Shown piece after piece: positions 42,394 to 52,029 of a stretch of DNA of 64,000 nt (the stretch's first letter is position 1; every line of letters begins with the position of its first letter). This DNA is from Microbacterium sp. No. 7 (GTDB lineage: Bacteria; Actinomycetota; Actinomycetes; Actinomycetales; Microbacteriaceae). Both the position numbers and the translations under genes were made by a program. The stretch spans positions 930,001-994,000 of the forward strand of contig NZ_CP012697.1 of assembly GCF_001314225.1 (NCBI RefSeq). Reading direction: 5' to 3'. Below the pieces are notes generated by a model that ran no database searches, had not been told where the DNA came from, and saw nothing but the letters and a program-made list of their open reading frames with translations.

Positions 42394-44004
42394 GTGACCA
42401 CCACGGCGACCATCCCCGCGACGCACGGAATGACGTTCGACGAACGCTACCGGGCGATCTCGTCGCGGGATGCGCGCTTCGACGGGCAGTTCATCACGGC
42501 GGTGCACTCGACGGGCATCTACTGCCGGCCGTCGTGCCCCGCGCGCACGCCGAAGGCGACGGGCGTGACGTTCTACCCGACGAGCGCGGCGGCGCACGAG
42601 GCCGGCTACCGCGCATGCAAGCGCTGCCTTCCCGAGGCCGCGCCGGGATCGCCCGCCTGGAACCTGCGCGGCGACGTCGCGGGCCGCGCGATGCGGCTCA
42701 TCGCCGAGGGCGTCGTGGAGCGCGAGGGCGTCGCGGGCCTCGCGGCGCGGCTCGGCTACTCGTCGCGGCACCTCACCCGGCTGCTCACGGCGGAGCTCGG
42801 CGCCGGGCCGATCGCGCTCGCCCGTGCGCAGCGCGCCCACACGGCGCGCATGCTGCTCGTCGGCACCGACCTGCCGGCATCCGACGTGGCGTTCTCGGCG
42901 GGATTCTCCAGCGTGCGGCAGTTCAACGACACGGTGCGCGAGGTGTTCGGCATGACGCCGTTGCAGCTGCGCGCGCGGCGCCGCACGACGGGCGGCGTCG
43001 CCCCCGTGCCCGGCGCGATCGACCTGGCGCTGCCCGTGCGCGGGCCGATCGACGCGGCGGGACTGTTCGCCTGGATGGCGGCACGTGCGCTCCCCGGCGT
43101 CGAGGTCGCCGAGCCCGACGCGTACGCGCGCACGGTGCTGCTGCCCGGCGGCCCCGCCTGGTTCCGCGTGCGCGCGGCCGGCGCGGGGCTGCGGCTCGAG
43201 GCGCGCGTGCAGCATCCCGGCGATCTTCCGGGCCTCGTCGCGCGGGCGCGCCGGCTGTTCGACCTCGACGCCGACCCGCTCGCGGTCGACGAGGCCCTCG
43301 CCGCCCATCCCGAGCTCGCACCGCTCGTCGCCCGCACGCCCGGCATGCGCGTGCCCGGTGCGACCGACGCGCACGAGATGCTCATCCGCGCCATGGTCGG
43401 CCAGCAGGTGAGCGTGGCCGCCGCGCGCACCGCGCTGGGGCGGCTCGTGGATGCGCTCGGGGAGCCGGCGCACGGGTCCGGCGGCGCGGATCGGCTCTTT
43501 CCGACGATGGCGGCGATCGCCGAGCGCGGGCACGAGGTGCTGCGCGGGCCCGCCGCGCGGGTGCGCGCCGTGATCGAGGCGGCCGGGGCCCTCGCGTCGG
43601 GGGAGCTCACGCTCACGGCGGGCGACGACGCGCAGGAGCAGCGCGCGGCGCTGCTCGCCCGGCGCGGCATCGGCCCGTGGACCGCCGACTACGTGCGCAT
43701 GCGGGTCACCGGCGACCCCGACGTGCTGCTGCCGGGCGACGTCGCCCTGCGCGCGGGTGCCGCCGCGATCGGCCTGCCCGCCGCCGCGGCCCCGCTCGAC
43801 GCCTGGGCGCGCCGCGTCGCCCCGTGGCGCAGCTACCTCTCCGCGCACCTCTGGCGTGCCGTCACGACCCTCCCGAACTCCTCCGATCCCGCGGCTCCGG
43901 GCGCCGAGAATCCCCGAAAGCGGCCCGCGCGCACCGGATTGGAGGAGTTCGGGACACCGCTGCGCGGAGCCGACCAGACCCACCCCGAGAAGGAGCCCGC
44001 ATGA
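42394..44004 (+). CDS. Ada-type regulator fused to AlkA (3-methyladenine DNA glycosylase)
   Basis: A 536-residue fusion for the adaptive response to DNA alkylation. Residues 13-85 are the Ada zinc domain with C44, C48, C75 and C78 (YCRPSCPA ... YRACKRC), whose first Cys accepts methyl from phosphotriesters. Residues about 90-200 are an AraC-type HTH ([35 protein letters not shown] ... [25 protein letters not shown]). The rest is AlkA with its N-terminal domain and the HhH-GPD motif [27 protein letters not shown], catalytic Asp at the end. A GTG start is chosen. Coupled to ogt by ATGA. Confidence 0.92.
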   Translation: MTTTATIPATHGMTFDERYRAISSRDARFDGQFITAVHSTGIYCRPSCPARTPKATGVTFYPTSAAAHEAGYRACKRCLPEAAPGSPAWNLRGDVAGRAMRLIAEGVVEREGVAGLAARLGYSSRHLTRLLTAELGAGPIALARAQRAHTARMLLVGTDLPASDVAFSAGFSSVRQFNDTVREVFGMTPLQLRARRRTTGGVAPVPGAIDLALPVRGPIDAAGLFAWMAARALPGVEVAEPDAYARTVLLPGGPAWFRVRAAGAGLRLEARVQHPGDLPGLVARARRLFDLDADPLAVDEALAAHPELAPLVARTPGMRVPGATDAHEMLIRAMVGQQVSVAAARTALGRLVDALGEPAHGSGGADRLFPTMAAIAERGHEVLRGPAARVRAVIEAAGALASGELTLTAGDDAQEQRAALLARRGIGPWTADYVRMRVTGDPDVLLPGDVALRAGAAAIGLPAAAAPLDAWARRVAPWRSYLSAHLWRAVTTLPNSSDPAAPGAENPRKRPARTGLEEFGTPLRGADQTHPEKEPA

Positions 44005-44492
44005 GCGCCACGATCCAGACCATCGACACCCCCGACGGGCCGTTCACGCTGCTCGCCGACGAGCGCGGCCGCGTGCTCGCGAGCGGCTGGACCGCGGATG
44101 CCGGCGCCATCCGCGCCCGGCTCGCGGCCCCGCCCGCCGACATCGCCGCGGGCGAGACGGATGCCGCCGACGCCGTGCACGCGTACTACGCGGGCGACCT
44201 CGCGGCGATCGACGCCGTCGAGGTCGCCCAGACCGGCACGCCGCTGCAGCTGGCCGGCTGGGCCGCGCTGCGCCGCATCCCCGCGGGCGCGCCGCTGAGC
44301 TACACGGAGTTCGCCGCCGAGCTCGGCCGCCCGAGCGCGGTGCGGGCGGCCGCGTCCATCTGCGCGCGCAACGCGCCCGCGCTGTTCGTGCCCTGCCACC
44401 GCGTGCTGCGCGGCGACGGCACGCTCGGCGGCTTCGCCTGGGGCCTGCCGGTCAAGCGCGCGCTCCTCGACCGCGAGGCCGCGGGGCGCTGA
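44001..44492 (+). CDS. ogt: Methylated-DNA-protein cysteine methyltransferase
   Basis: A 163-residue suicide repair protein that removes methyl from O6-methylguanine. The acceptor is C132 in [12 protein letters not shown], with the Asn hinge and Arg finger region in [16 protein letters not shown] just before it. [14 protein letters not shown] is the DNA-binding helix. It overlaps the Ada-AlkA stop (ATGA), so the regulator, glycosylase and methyltransferase activities are made together from one mRNA. Confidence 0.95.
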   Translation: MSATIQTIDTPDGPFTLLADERGRVLASGWTADAGAIRARLAAPPADIAAGETDAADAVHAYYAGDLAAIDAVEVAQTGTPLQLAGWAALRRIPAGAPLSYTEFAAELGRPSAVRAAASICARNAPALFVPCHRVLRGDGTLGGFAWGLPVKRALLDREAAGR

Positions 44493-44499
44493 GCGGCCA

Positions 44500-44550
44500 C
44501 GACCACTGACCGACAACGACCGTTGACCGACTACGACCACTGACCGACCG
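44500..44550 (+). repeat. Three 17-nt tandem repeats after ogt
   Basis: CGACCACTGACCGACAA, CGACCGTTGACCGACTA and CGACCACTGACCGACCG follow each other exactly (44500, 44517, 44534), directly after the ogt stop and just before a terminator hairpin. Confidence 0.75.
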
Positions 44551-44590
44551 AGCCCACCCCGTGCCGACCGCGCACTCGGGGTGGGCTCGG
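44548..44590 (+). terminator. Terminator hairpin of the ada-ogt operon
   Basis: CCGAGCCCACCCCG (44548-44561) pairs perfectly with CGGGGTGGGCTCGG (44577-44590), loop 15 nt. There is no T-tract. Confidence 0.75.
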
Positions 44591-44645
44591 CCGTCTCCGG
44601 CGCTCGGCCGCCGACCCCGGCGCATCGCCCCGAGCGATCCCCCTC

Positions 44646-44675
44646 TTGCGCGTCCTGCGGCCGCCGGTCTATGTT
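44646..44675 (+). promoter_or_regulatory. Possible promoter of the leader peptide-ABC exporter operon
   Basis: TTGCGC (44646-44651), an 18-nt spacer and TATGTT (44670-44675). This would give an mRNA that begins about 55 nt before the leader peptide. Confidence 0.35.
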
Positions 44676-44736
44676 GTAAGGCTGGCCTGCCGCCGTCGGC
44701 TGCCGCGCCCCGTTCACCGAACCCGAGGAGGAAGCC

Positions 44737-44802
44737 ATGTCTCAGGCCATCGTCACCACGAAGCCGGTCGTCCTCTTCGCCGCACCCCGCGCGCGGAGCT
44801 AG
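44737..44802 (+). CDS. Leader peptide (uORF) before the ABC exporter operon
   Basis: A 21-codon ORF with an excellent GAGGAGGAA ribosome site 3 nt before its ATG. The peptide starts [17 protein letters not shown] and ends RARS. The stop codon TAG lies inside the 10-bp palindrome GAGCTAGCTC. Such a short, well-translated ORF 150 nt before a heterodimeric multidrug-type exporter resembles the regulatory leader of Bacillus bmrCD, where antibiotics stall translation and relieve attenuation. The function here is inferred from position and structure. Confidence 0.65.
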   Translation: MSQAIVTTKPVVLFAAPRARS

Positions 44803-44888
44803 CTCTCGCGGCATATTGCCGCCCCGCACAGCGTTCACATCATCGAGCGTGCCCCGACGCCCGGCATCCCGCCCCGCGCGGATGCCGG
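44792..44888 (+). promoter_or_regulatory. Candidate attenuator: three hairpins after the leader peptide
   Basis: In order: a hairpin around the leader stop (CGCGGAGCTAGCTCTCGCG, from about 44792), GCGGCA-TAT-TGCCGC (44808-44822), which overlaps the first and so could be an alternative fold, and CCGGCATCC (44861-44869) with GGATGCCGG (44880-44888), loop 10 nt. The exporter ATG follows at 44952. Confidence 0.45.
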
Positions 44889-44951
44889 CGCTCCCTCGTG
44901 CGCTCCCGCATCGCCGTCCGTGCACGGCCACGATCTTCATCCCCGAGGAAC

Positions 44952-46835
44952 ATGTCTCCCCACGTCTCGCCGACCGCTCACCCTCCGCAATCCGAGCTCT
45001 CCACGCTCCGCGCGCTCGCGCGGCTGCTGCCGTTCGTCAGACCCGTGCTGCCCCGTCTGGTGCTCGGCGCCGTCAGCGCGCTGCTCGCGAGCCTCGCCGC
45101 CCTCGGCATCCCGCTCGTGCTCGAGGCCGTCGTGCGCGGCCCGATCTCCAGCGGCGACGCCGGCCAAATCGTGTGGGGCGCCGTCTGGATCCTCGCGCTC
45201 GGCCTCGTCGAGGCCGGGCTCGTCTGGGCGCGGCGCTGGTTCGTGCTCGCACCCAGCACGCAGGTCGAGTACGACCTGCGCACGGGCTTCTACGCGCGCC
45301 TGCAGCGGCTGCCCGTCGCCTTCCACGACCGGTGGCAGTCGGGCCAGCTGCTCAGCCGCATGATGCAGGACATCAGCATGCTGCGGCGCTGGCTCGCCTT
45401 CGGCGTCGTGCTGCTGCTCGTCAACGTGCTCACGATCGCGTTCGGCAGCGTGCTGCTGTTCAGCTGGCACTGGCTGCTCGGCGTCGTGTTCCTGGCGTGC
45501 TCGGCGCCCCTCTGGTACGCCGGCTACCGCTTCGAGAAGACCTACGGCACGCTCACGCGCCGCAGCCAGGACCAGGCGGGCGACCTCGCGACGTCGGTCG
45601 AGGAGAGCGTGCACGGCATCCGCGTGCTCAAGGCGTTCGGGCGCGGAAAGCACGCGCTGCAGAAATTCGCCCGCCAGGCCGAGACGCTGCGCGAGACCGA
45701 GCTCAGCAAGGCGCGCGCGGTCGGCTGGATCTGGTTCTGGCTCGTGCTGCTGCCCGACATCGCGTTCGCGCTGTGCCTCGGCACGGGCATCTACCTCACG
45801 CAACTCGGCGAGCTCGACGTGCCCGCGCTCATCGCGTTCTTCGCGCTCGCGACGGTGCTGCGCTGGCCGATGGAGTCGATCGGCTTCCTCTTCTCGTTCC
45901 TGCTCGACGCGCGCACCGCGACCGACCGCCTCTTCGAGGTGTTCGACGAGCCGAACACGATCGTCGACCCCGCCCGTCCCGTGCCGCTGGAGCGGGCGCG
46001 CGGCGCGCTCGTCTTCGAGGGCGTGCACTTCCGCTACCCGGATGCCGCGGACGGCGACCGCGACCTCGTCGACGGCATCGACCTGGCGCTGCGCCCGGGC
46101 GAGACGATGGCGCTCGTCGGCCTCACCGGCTCGGGCAAGACGACGCTCACGACCCTGCCGACGCGCCTGTACGACGTGACCGCGGGCCGCGTGCTGCTCG
46201 ACGGCGTCGACGTGCGCGACCTGACCCTCGCGCAGCTGCGCACGCACATCGGCATGGCGTTCGAGGACTCCACGCTGTTCTCGCAGTCGGTGCGCGACAA
46301 CGTGCTGCTCGGCCGGGAGGACCTCGATCCCGGCGGCCCGCAGGCCGAGGCCGTGCTGCGCGAGGCGCTCGCCGTCGCGCAGGCCGGCTTCGTCGACGAG
46401 CTGCCGCAGGGCGTCGACACGATCATCGGCGAGGAGGGGCTCTCGCTGTCGGGCGGTCAGCGCCAGCGGCTGGCGCTCGCGCGCGCGGTCGCGGCACGCC
46501 CGGCCGTGCTCGTGCTCGACGACCCGCTGTCGGCGCTCGACGTCGACACCGAGGCGCTCGTCGAGGAGGCGCTGAAGGAGGTCATGGGCGACACCACGAC
46601 GCTCGTCGTCGCGCACCGTCCGTCGACCGTCATGCTCGCCGATCGCGTCGCGCTGCTCGAGGACGGCCGCGTGACGGCGGTCGGCACGCACTCCGAGCTG
46701 CTCCGCGCCAACGACCACTACCGCTACGTCATCTCCAGCCTCGAAGACGACGAGAGGGACCGTCGCGCGCGGGAGGCGACGGCCGCGAACGAGACCGTCA
46801 CGACGAACGAGACCACGAAGGAGGACGCGCTGTGA
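44952..46835 (+). CDS. Heterodimeric ABC exporter, first half (membrane plus ATPase)
   Basis: A 627-residue half-transporter: about six membrane helices (residues 25-310) then an ATPase. The exporter signature in the membrane part is [29 protein letters not shown]. Walker A is GLTGSGKTT, the Q loop leads to [18 protein letters not shown], the ABC signature is [17 protein letters not shown] and Walker B is [12 protein letters not shown]. Here the residue after Walker B is Asp (LDDP) instead of the catalytic Glu, so this half has the degenerate site of a heterodimer. Coupled to the second half by GTGA. Confidence 0.92.
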   Translation: MSPHVSPTAHPPQSELSTLRALARLLPFVRPVLPRLVLGAVSALLASLAALGIPLVLEAVVRGPISSGDAGQIVWGAVWILALGLVEAGLVWARRWFVLAPSTQVEYDLRTGFYARLQRLPVAFHDRWQSGQLLSRMMQDISMLRRWLAFGVVLLLVNVLTIAFGSVLLFSWHWLLGVVFLACSAPLWYAGYRFEKTYGTLTRRSQDQAGDLATSVEESVHGIRVLKAFGRGKHALQKFARQAETLRETELSKARAVGWIWFWLVLLPDIAFALCLGTGIYLTQLGELDVPALIAFFALATVLRWPMESIGFLFSFLLDARTATDRLFEVFDEPNTIVDPARPVPLERARGALVFEGVHFRYPDAADGDRDLVDGIDLALRPGETMALVGLTGSGKTTLTTLPTRLYDVTAGRVLLDGVDVRDLTLAQLRTHIGMAFEDSTLFSQSVRDNVLLGREDLDPGGPQAEAVLREALAVAQAGFVDELPQGVDTIIGEEGLSLSGGQRQRLALARAVAARPAVLVLDDPLSALDVDTEALVEEALKEVMGDTTTLVVAHRPSTVMLADRVALLEDGRVTAVGTHSELLRANDHYRYVISSLEDDERDRRAREATAANETVTTNETTKEDAL

Positions 46836-48649
46836 GCACCGTCACCGTCGCCGGGACCGCCGGCGAAGACCGCTCCGACTACACGCGCGACGAGAGCCGC
46901 GCCATCCGGCGGCGCTCGCTGCGCCTGCTCGGCTCGCTCATCGGGCCGCTGAAGTGGCAGTTCGCGCTCGCCGCGCTCGTGCTCGTCGTCTCGACGGCGC
47001 TGCGCGTCATCGGCCCCGTGCTCATCGCGTTCGGCATCAACCAGGCCCTCCCCGCCGTGATCGACCACAGCGACTGGATGCCGACGATCGGCGTCGTCGC
47101 GGTGTACCTCGTCGCCGCGGTGGGCGGCGCGGCCCTCATCGGCTGGTACGCGGTCGTCACGGCCCGGCTCACGCAGGAGGTCATGCTCGAGCTGCGCAAG
47201 CGCATCTTCCGGCACACCCAGCGACTGAGCCTGGAGTTCCACGAGTCGTACACGTCGGGCCGCATCATCTCGCGGCAGACGAGCGATCTCGACACGATCC
47301 GGGAGCTGCTCGACGGCGGGCTCAACGAGCTCGTCTCGGGCGTGCTGTACGGCGTGTTCACCCTTGTCGCGCTGCTCCTGCTCGACTGGCAGTCGGGCGT
47401 CGTGCTGCTCGTCGCGGGCGTGCCGCTGTTCCTGCTCATGCGCTGGTTCTACCTGCGCTCGCAGCTCGTCTACCGGGAGTCGCGCGTCATCAGCGCGCAG
47501 GTGATCGTCAAGTTCGTCGAGACGATGACCGGCATCCGCGCCGTCAAGGCGTTCCGCAAGGAGCGGCGCAATGACGACGAGTTCGGCGAGCTGTCGTCGA
47601 GGTACCGCGAGGTGAACATGCGCTCGATCCGCCTGTTCGGCGCGTTCGAGCCGGGGCTCATGGTGATCGCGGCCGTCACCGTCGCGGCCGTGCTGCTGTG
47701 GGGCGGGCTGCGCGTCGCCGACGGCACGCTGCTGCTCGGCACCCTGCTGTCGGCCGTGCTCTACGTGCGCAACTTCTTCTCGCCGCTGCAGGAGGTCGCC
47801 TTCTTCCTCAACTCCTACCAGTCGGCGACCGCCGCGCTGGAGAAGGTGTCGGGCGTGCTCGAAGAGGTGCCGACCGTGCCCGATCCCGACGAGCCCGTGG
47901 ACCTGTGGCACGCGACGGGGCACATCGAGTTCCGCGACGTCACGTTCGGCTACTCCGACGACCGCGTCATCCTGCCGCACTTCTCGCTCGACATCCCCGC
48001 GGGCCAGACCATCGCGCTCGTCGGCACGACGGGCGCCGGCAAGTCGACGCTCGCCAAGCTCGTCGCGCGGTTCTACGACCCCTCGCAGGGCGCCGTGACG
48101 CTCGACGGCGTCGACCTGCGGGTGCTGCATCCCAAGGATCTGCGCCGCGCGATCGTCATGGTGACGCAGGAGGCCTACCTGTTCAGCGGCACGGTCGCCG
48201 ACAACATCGCGCTCGGCAAGCCCGACGCGACGCTCGACGAGATCGTCGCCGCCGCGAAGGCCGTCGGCGCGCACGCCTTCATCTCCGCCCTGCCCGACGG
48301 CTACGCGACCGACGTCAACAAGCGCGGCGGACGCGTGTCGGCGGGCCAGCGCCAGCTGATCTCGTTCGCGCGGGCGTTCCTGGCCGACCCCGCGGTGCTC
48401 ATCCTCGACGAGGCGACGGCATCGCTCGACATCCCCTCGGAGCGGCAGATCCAGGACGCGCTGCAGACCCTGCTCGCCGACCGCACGGCGATCATCATCG
48501 CGCACCGGCTGTCGACCGTGGCGATCGCCGACCGCGTGCTGGTCATGCAGCACGGGCGCATCGTCGAGGACGGCGCGCCCGATGAGCTCATCGGGGGCAC
48601 GGGCACGTTCGCCAAGCTGCACAGCGCGTGGCGCGCGTCGCTCGTGTGA
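46832..48649 (+). CDS. Heterodimeric ABC exporter, second half (catalytic ATPase)
   Basis: A 605-residue half-transporter. Membrane part: [45 protein letters not shown]. ATPase: Walker [29 protein letters not shown], and Walker [13 protein letters not shown] with the catalytic Glu. The ABC signature reads [17 protein letters not shown]: the canonical LSGGQ is replaced by VSAGQ. Consensus signature in one half with Glu in the other is the standard asymmetric arrangement of exporters such as BmrCD/TM287-288. Likely exports drugs or hydrophobic compounds. Confidence 0.92.
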   Translation: MSTVTVAGTAGEDRSDYTRDESRAIRRRSLRLLGSLIGPLKWQFALAALVLVVSTALRVIGPVLIAFGINQALPAVIDHSDWMPTIGVVAVYLVAAVGGAALIGWYAVVTARLTQEVMLELRKRIFRHTQRLSLEFHESYTSGRIISRQTSDLDTIRELLDGGLNELVSGVLYGVFTLVALLLLDWQSGVVLLVAGVPLFLLMRWFYLRSQLVYRESRVISAQVIVKFVETMTGIRAVKAFRKERRNDDEFGELSSRYREVNMRSIRLFGAFEPGLMVIAAVTVAAVLLWGGLRVADGTLLLGTLLSAVLYVRNFFSPLQEVAFFLNSYQSATAALEKVSGVLEEVPTVPDPDEPVDLWHATGHIEFRDVTFGYSDDRVILPHFSLDIPAGQTIALVGTTGAGKSTLAKLVARFYDPSQGAVTLDGVDLRVLHPKDLRRAIVMVTQEAYLFSGTVADNIALGKPDATLDEIVAAAKAVGAHAFISALPDGYATDVNKRGGRVSAGQRQLISFARAFLADPAVLILDEATASLDIPSERQIQDALQTLLADRTAIIIAHRLSTVAIADRVLVMQHGRIVEDGAPDELIGGTGTFAKLHSAWRASLV

Positions 48650-48700
48650 GGCGAGCGCTCAGGCCGCGCGGCGCGGGACGGGTGCGTGCCGCGGGAGTGG

Positions 48701-48748
48701 CAGCGGCGGGGCTTCGATGGGGGAGGGCGATTCGAAACCCCGCCGCTG
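48701..48748. terminator. Bidirectional terminator between the ABC exporter and a GNAT gene
   Basis: CAGCGGCGGGG (48701-48711) pairs with CCCCGCCGCTG (48738-48748), with TTCGA-type bases able to pair further inside. It lies between converging genes. Confidence 0.7.
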
Positions 48749-48762
48749 GTCTGGATGCGAGG

Positions 48763-49215
48763 TCAGAGGACGATCTCTGCGATGACCTCGCCGAACTCGG
48801 TCTCGTCGACGGGCACGAACCCGACACGACGGAAGAAGGCGTCGGGGCCGCCCTCGCCGGCCTCGTAGATGACGTGGATGCGGTCGATGCCGCGCCCGCG
48901 GGCCTCGTCGAGCAGCTGCTCGATCGCGAACCGGCCGACGCCGCGGCCCTGGTCGTCGGCGTCGACGTTGATGCGCCACAGGGCCGAGCGGAGGTGCGGC
49001 AGGGGCGCCTCCGGGTCGAAGTTGGCGCTGATGTACCCGACGACCTCGTCGCCGTCGAGCACGACGCGCTGCCACGAGGTGGCGGGGTTGACGACCGCCC
49101 CGACGACGGCGTAGCTGGTGGGAGCGATGAACTGCTCCTGGCCAGGCTTGAGAGACATGTTGTTGACCGCGACGATCGTCGCAGCGGACAGTTCCACCAG
49201 TCGCAGCTCAGTCAT
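48763..49215 (-). CDS. GNAT-family N-acetyltransferase
   Basis: A 150-residue acetyltransferase. MSLKPGQEQFIAPTSYAVVGAVVNPATSWQRVVLDGDEVVGYISANF is typical of the spermidine-acetyltransferase-like subgroup, ALWRINVDADDQGRGVGRFAIEQLLDEARGRGIDRIHVIYEAGEGGPDAFFRRVGFVP contains motif A (QGRGVG) and motif B. A -10-like TACCCT sits 7 nt before the ATG at 49213-49215, suggesting a nearly leaderless mRNA. Acceptor unknown. Confidence 0.88.
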   Translation of the reverse strand: MTELRLVELSAATIVAVNNMSLKPGQEQFIAPTSYAVVGAVVNPATSWQRVVLDGDEVVGYISANFDPEAPLPHLRSALWRINVDADDQGRGVGRFAIEQLLDEARGRGIDRIHVIYEAGEGGPDAFFRRVGFVPVDETEFGEVIAEIVL

Positions 49216-49278
49216 GCTCCCTAGGGTAGCGGTCAGGCCGGGTCGAGGATGCTATGAGTGCAGGGTCCGCCGGTCGAG

Positions 49279-49298
49279 TTATCTCGATGTCGAGATAA
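49279..49298. promoter_or_regulatory. Perfect 20-bp palindrome upstream of icd
   Basis: TTATCTCGATGTCGAGATAA: 9-bp arms around a 2-nt centre, AT-rich in a GC-rich gap. It lies 20 nt upstream of the probable -10 TAGGCT (49318-49323), so a protein bound here would cover the -35 region. The regulator is not recognised; the form would suit a MarR-, GntR- or TetR-like dimer. Confidence 0.7.
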
Positions 49299-49362
49299 AT
49301 GCGGAGCATACACATAGTAGGCTGGGGCTGAGCCCCACAACGCCGATACGGAGAACTCCCAC

Positions 49363-51582
49363 GTGCCTGACTCCACCATCATCTACACCCACACCGACGA
49401 GGCTCCGGCTCTCGCGACGGCCTCGTTCCTCCCGATCGTGCAGGCTTTCGCCGGCCAGGCCGGCGTCGACATCGAGACGCGCGACATCTCGCTCGCCGGC
49501 CGCGTGCTGGCCGCGTTCCCGCAGAACCTCGCGCCGGAGCAGCAGGTGGGTGACGCGCTCGCCGCGCTCGGCGGACTGGCGACGCTGCCCGAGGCGAACA
49601 TCGTGAAACTGCCGAACATCTCGGCATCCATCCCCCAGCTCAAGGCCGCGATCGCCGAGCTGCAGGCGCAGGGCTACGACATCCCCGACTACCCGGACGA
49701 GCCGCAGACGGTCGAGGAGAAGGACGTGCGCGCCCGCTACGACCGCATCAAGGGATCGGCCGTGAACCCCGTGCTGCGCGAGGGCAACAGCGACCGTCGC
49801 GCGCCGCTGTCGGTGAAGAACTACGCACGCAAGCACCCGCACCGCAACAAGGCGTTCGCCGACGGCTCGAAGACGCGCGTCGCGACGATGGGCCACGACG
49901 ACTTCAAGAGCAACGAGAAGTCGTGGGTCGCCGCGCACGACGACGTGCTCACGATCCAGCACGTCGCCGAAGACGGCGCCGTGACCGTGCTCAAGAAGTC
50001 GCTCAAGGTGCTGCCGCGCGAGATCATCGACGCGACCTTCCTCTCGGCGTCCGCGCTCGACGCCTTCCTCGCCGACACGATCGCGCAGGCGAAGGCCGAG
50101 AACGTGCTCTACTCGGTGCACCTCAAGGCCACCATGATGAAGGTCAGCGACCCCATCATCTTCGGCCACGTCGTCAAGGCGTTCTTCGCCGACGTGTTCG
50201 ACCGCTTCGGCGCGCAGCTCGACGCCGCGGGCCTGAACGCCAACGACGGCCTCGGCACGATCCTCGCCGGGCTGGGGAACGTCGAGGGCGGCGCCGAGAT
50301 CGCCGAGGCGTTCCGCGGCGCGATCGAGGCGGGCCCCCGCCTCTCGTACGTCAACAGCGACAAGGGCATCACGAACCTGCACGTGCCGAGCGACGTCATC
50401 GTCGACGCGTCGATGCCCGCGCTCATCCGCAACGGCGGCCGCCTCTGGGGCGTCGACGGCGGCGAGGACGACACGATCGCCGTCATCCCCGACTCGTCGT
50501 ACGCCGGCGTCTACCAGTCGGTCATCGAGGACGTCATCGCGCACGGCCCGCTCGACCCCGCGACGATCGGCACCGTGCCGAACGTCGGCCTCATGGCACA
50601 GGCGGCCGAGGAGTACGGCAGCCACGACAAGACCTTCGAGATCGCCGCGCCCGGCCGCGTGCAGATCGTCGACAGCGAGGGCACCGTGCTCATCGAGCAC
50701 GAGGTCGGGGCCGGCGACATCTGGCGCGCCACGCAGACCAAGCACGTCGCCGTCATGGACTGGGTCAAGCTCGCGATCAACCGCGCGAAGGCGACCGGCG
50801 CCCCCGCCGTGTTCTGGCTCGACCTCAACCGCGCGCACGACGCGCAGCTGATCGCCAAGGTGCACCAGGCGCTCGCGACGCTCGACACGAAGGGCGCGAC
50901 GATCTCGATCCTCTCGCCCGAGGAGGCCACGCGCTACACGCTCGGCCGCATGCGCCTGGGCAAGGACACCATCTCGGTGACGGGCAACGTGCTGCGCGAC
51001 TACCTCACCGACCTGTTCCCGATCCTGGAGCTCGGCACGAGCGCCAAGATGCTCTCGATCGTGCCGCTGCTCGCCGGCGGAGGCCTCTTCGAGACGGGTG
51101 CCGGCGGCTCGGCCCCCAAGCACGTGCAGCAGCTCGTCGAGGAGAACTACCTGCGCTGGGACTCGCTAGGCGAGTTCTTCGCCCTCGCGGCGTCGTTCGA
51201 GCACCTGGCCGGCTACACCGGCAACGCCAAGGCGAAGGTGCTCGCCGACACGATCGACCGCGCGACCGGCACCTTCCTCGAGCAGGACCGCTCGCCCGGC
51301 CGTGCCCTCGGCACCATCGACAACCGCGGCAGCCACTTCTACCTCGGCCTGTACTGGGCGCAGGAGCTCGCCGCGCAGACCGACGACGCCGAGCTCGCCG
51401 CCATCTTCGCGCCGGTCGCGCAGGCGCTCGCCGATGGCGAGGACGCGATCGTCGCCGAGCTGCTCGCCGTGCAGGGCTCGCCGGTCGACCTCGGCGGCTA
51501 CTACCACGCCGATCCCGAGCGCGTCTCCGAGGTGATGCGCCCCTCGGCCACCCTCAACGCCGTCATCGACGCCCTGCGCTGA
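49363..51582 (+). CDS. icd: Isocitrate dehydrogenase (NADP), monomeric type
   Basis: A 739-residue monomeric IDH (IDH-II), converting isocitrate to 2-oxoglutarate with NADP+. Length and blocks are diagnostic: [81 protein letters not shown] (substrate site), [36 protein letters not shown], and [33 protein letters not shown] start; leader of about 35 nt after -10 TAGGCT. No partner gene; the upstream palindrome marks its control. Confidence 0.96.
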   Translation: MPDSTIIYTHTDEAPALATASFLPIVQAFAGQAGVDIETRDISLAGRVLAAFPQNLAPEQQVGDALAALGGLATLPEANIVKLPNISASIPQLKAAIAELQAQGYDIPDYPDEPQTVEEKDVRARYDRIKGSAVNPVLREGNSDRRAPLSVKNYARKHPHRNKAFADGSKTRVATMGHDDFKSNEKSWVAAHDDVLTIQHVAEDGAVTVLKKSLKVLPREIIDATFLSASALDAFLADTIAQAKAENVLYSVHLKATMMKVSDPIIFGHVVKAFFADVFDRFGAQLDAAGLNANDGLGTILAGLGNVEGGAEIAEAFRGAIEAGPRLSYVNSDKGITNLHVPSDVIVDASMPALIRNGGRLWGVDGGEDDTIAVIPDSSYAGVYQSVIEDVIAHGPLDPATIGTVPNVGLMAQAAEEYGSHDKTFEIAAPGRVQIVDSEGTVLIEHEVGAGDIWRATQTKHVAVMDWVKLAINRAKATGAPAVFWLDLNRAHDAQLIAKVHQALATLDTKGATISILSPEEATRYTLGRMRLGKDTISVTGNVLRDYLTDLFPILELGTSAKMLSIVPLLAGGGLFETGAGGSAPKHVQQLVEENYLRWDSLGEFFALAASFEHLAGYTGNAKAKVLADTIDRATGTFLEQDRSPGRALGTIDNRGSHFYLGLYWAQELAAQTDDAELAAIFAPVAQALADGEDAIVAELLAVQGSPVDLGGYYHADPERVSEVMRPSATLNAVIDALR

Positions 51583-51600
51583 CGGGGCTCCACCCCCGCT

Positions 51601-52010
51601 GGTCAGGGAGTGCGCGGTGGTGCCCGTGCATCGTGCGTCCCTCTCCCCGCTGGTTGAGTAGCGCGCGGAGCGCGCGTATCGAAACCCATGTAACGGACCG
51701 TTACGCGGGTTTCGATACGCGGCCTGCGGCCGCTACTCAACCAGCGGGGGGTGTGGGCCCGATCAGCGGGGGGTGTGGCCGATCAGTGGGGTGCATCCCT
51801 CTCTCCGTTGGTCGGGGAGTGCGCGGTGGTGCGCGTGCATCGTGCATCCCCTCTTCCCGCTGGTTGAGTAGCGCGCGGAGCGCGCGTATCGAAACCCGTC
51901 TCACGGTCCGTTACATGGGTTTCGATACGCGGCCTGCGGCCGCTACTCAACCAGCGGGGGTGTGCGGCCGATCGGCCGGGGGTGTGGCGTCAACCAGCCG
52001 GGGCGTGCGG
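51601..52010. repeat. Tandem duplication of about 209 bp, each unit with a GCTGGTTGAGTAGC hairpin
   Basis: The 447-bp gap 51583-52029 between converging icd and the L,D-transpeptidase gene consists of two near copies 209 bp apart (starting at about 51601 and 51810). Each contains a near-100-bp inverted repeat: CCCGCTGGTTGAGTAGCG, then CGTATCGAAACCC, a short centre, GGGTTTCGATACG and CGCTACTCAACCAGCGGG (51646-51750 and 51857-51959). The centres differ (ATGTAACGGACCGTTACG and GTCTCACGGTCCGTTACAT). I see no gene here. Confidence 0.88.
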
Positions 52011-52029
52011 CCGACCAGCGGGGCGCGGG

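Noticed and set aside
48650..48762. A small gene between the ABC exporter and the GNAT gene
   Set aside because: The stretch contains only a terminator hairpin and no ORF with a plausible start and ribosome site.
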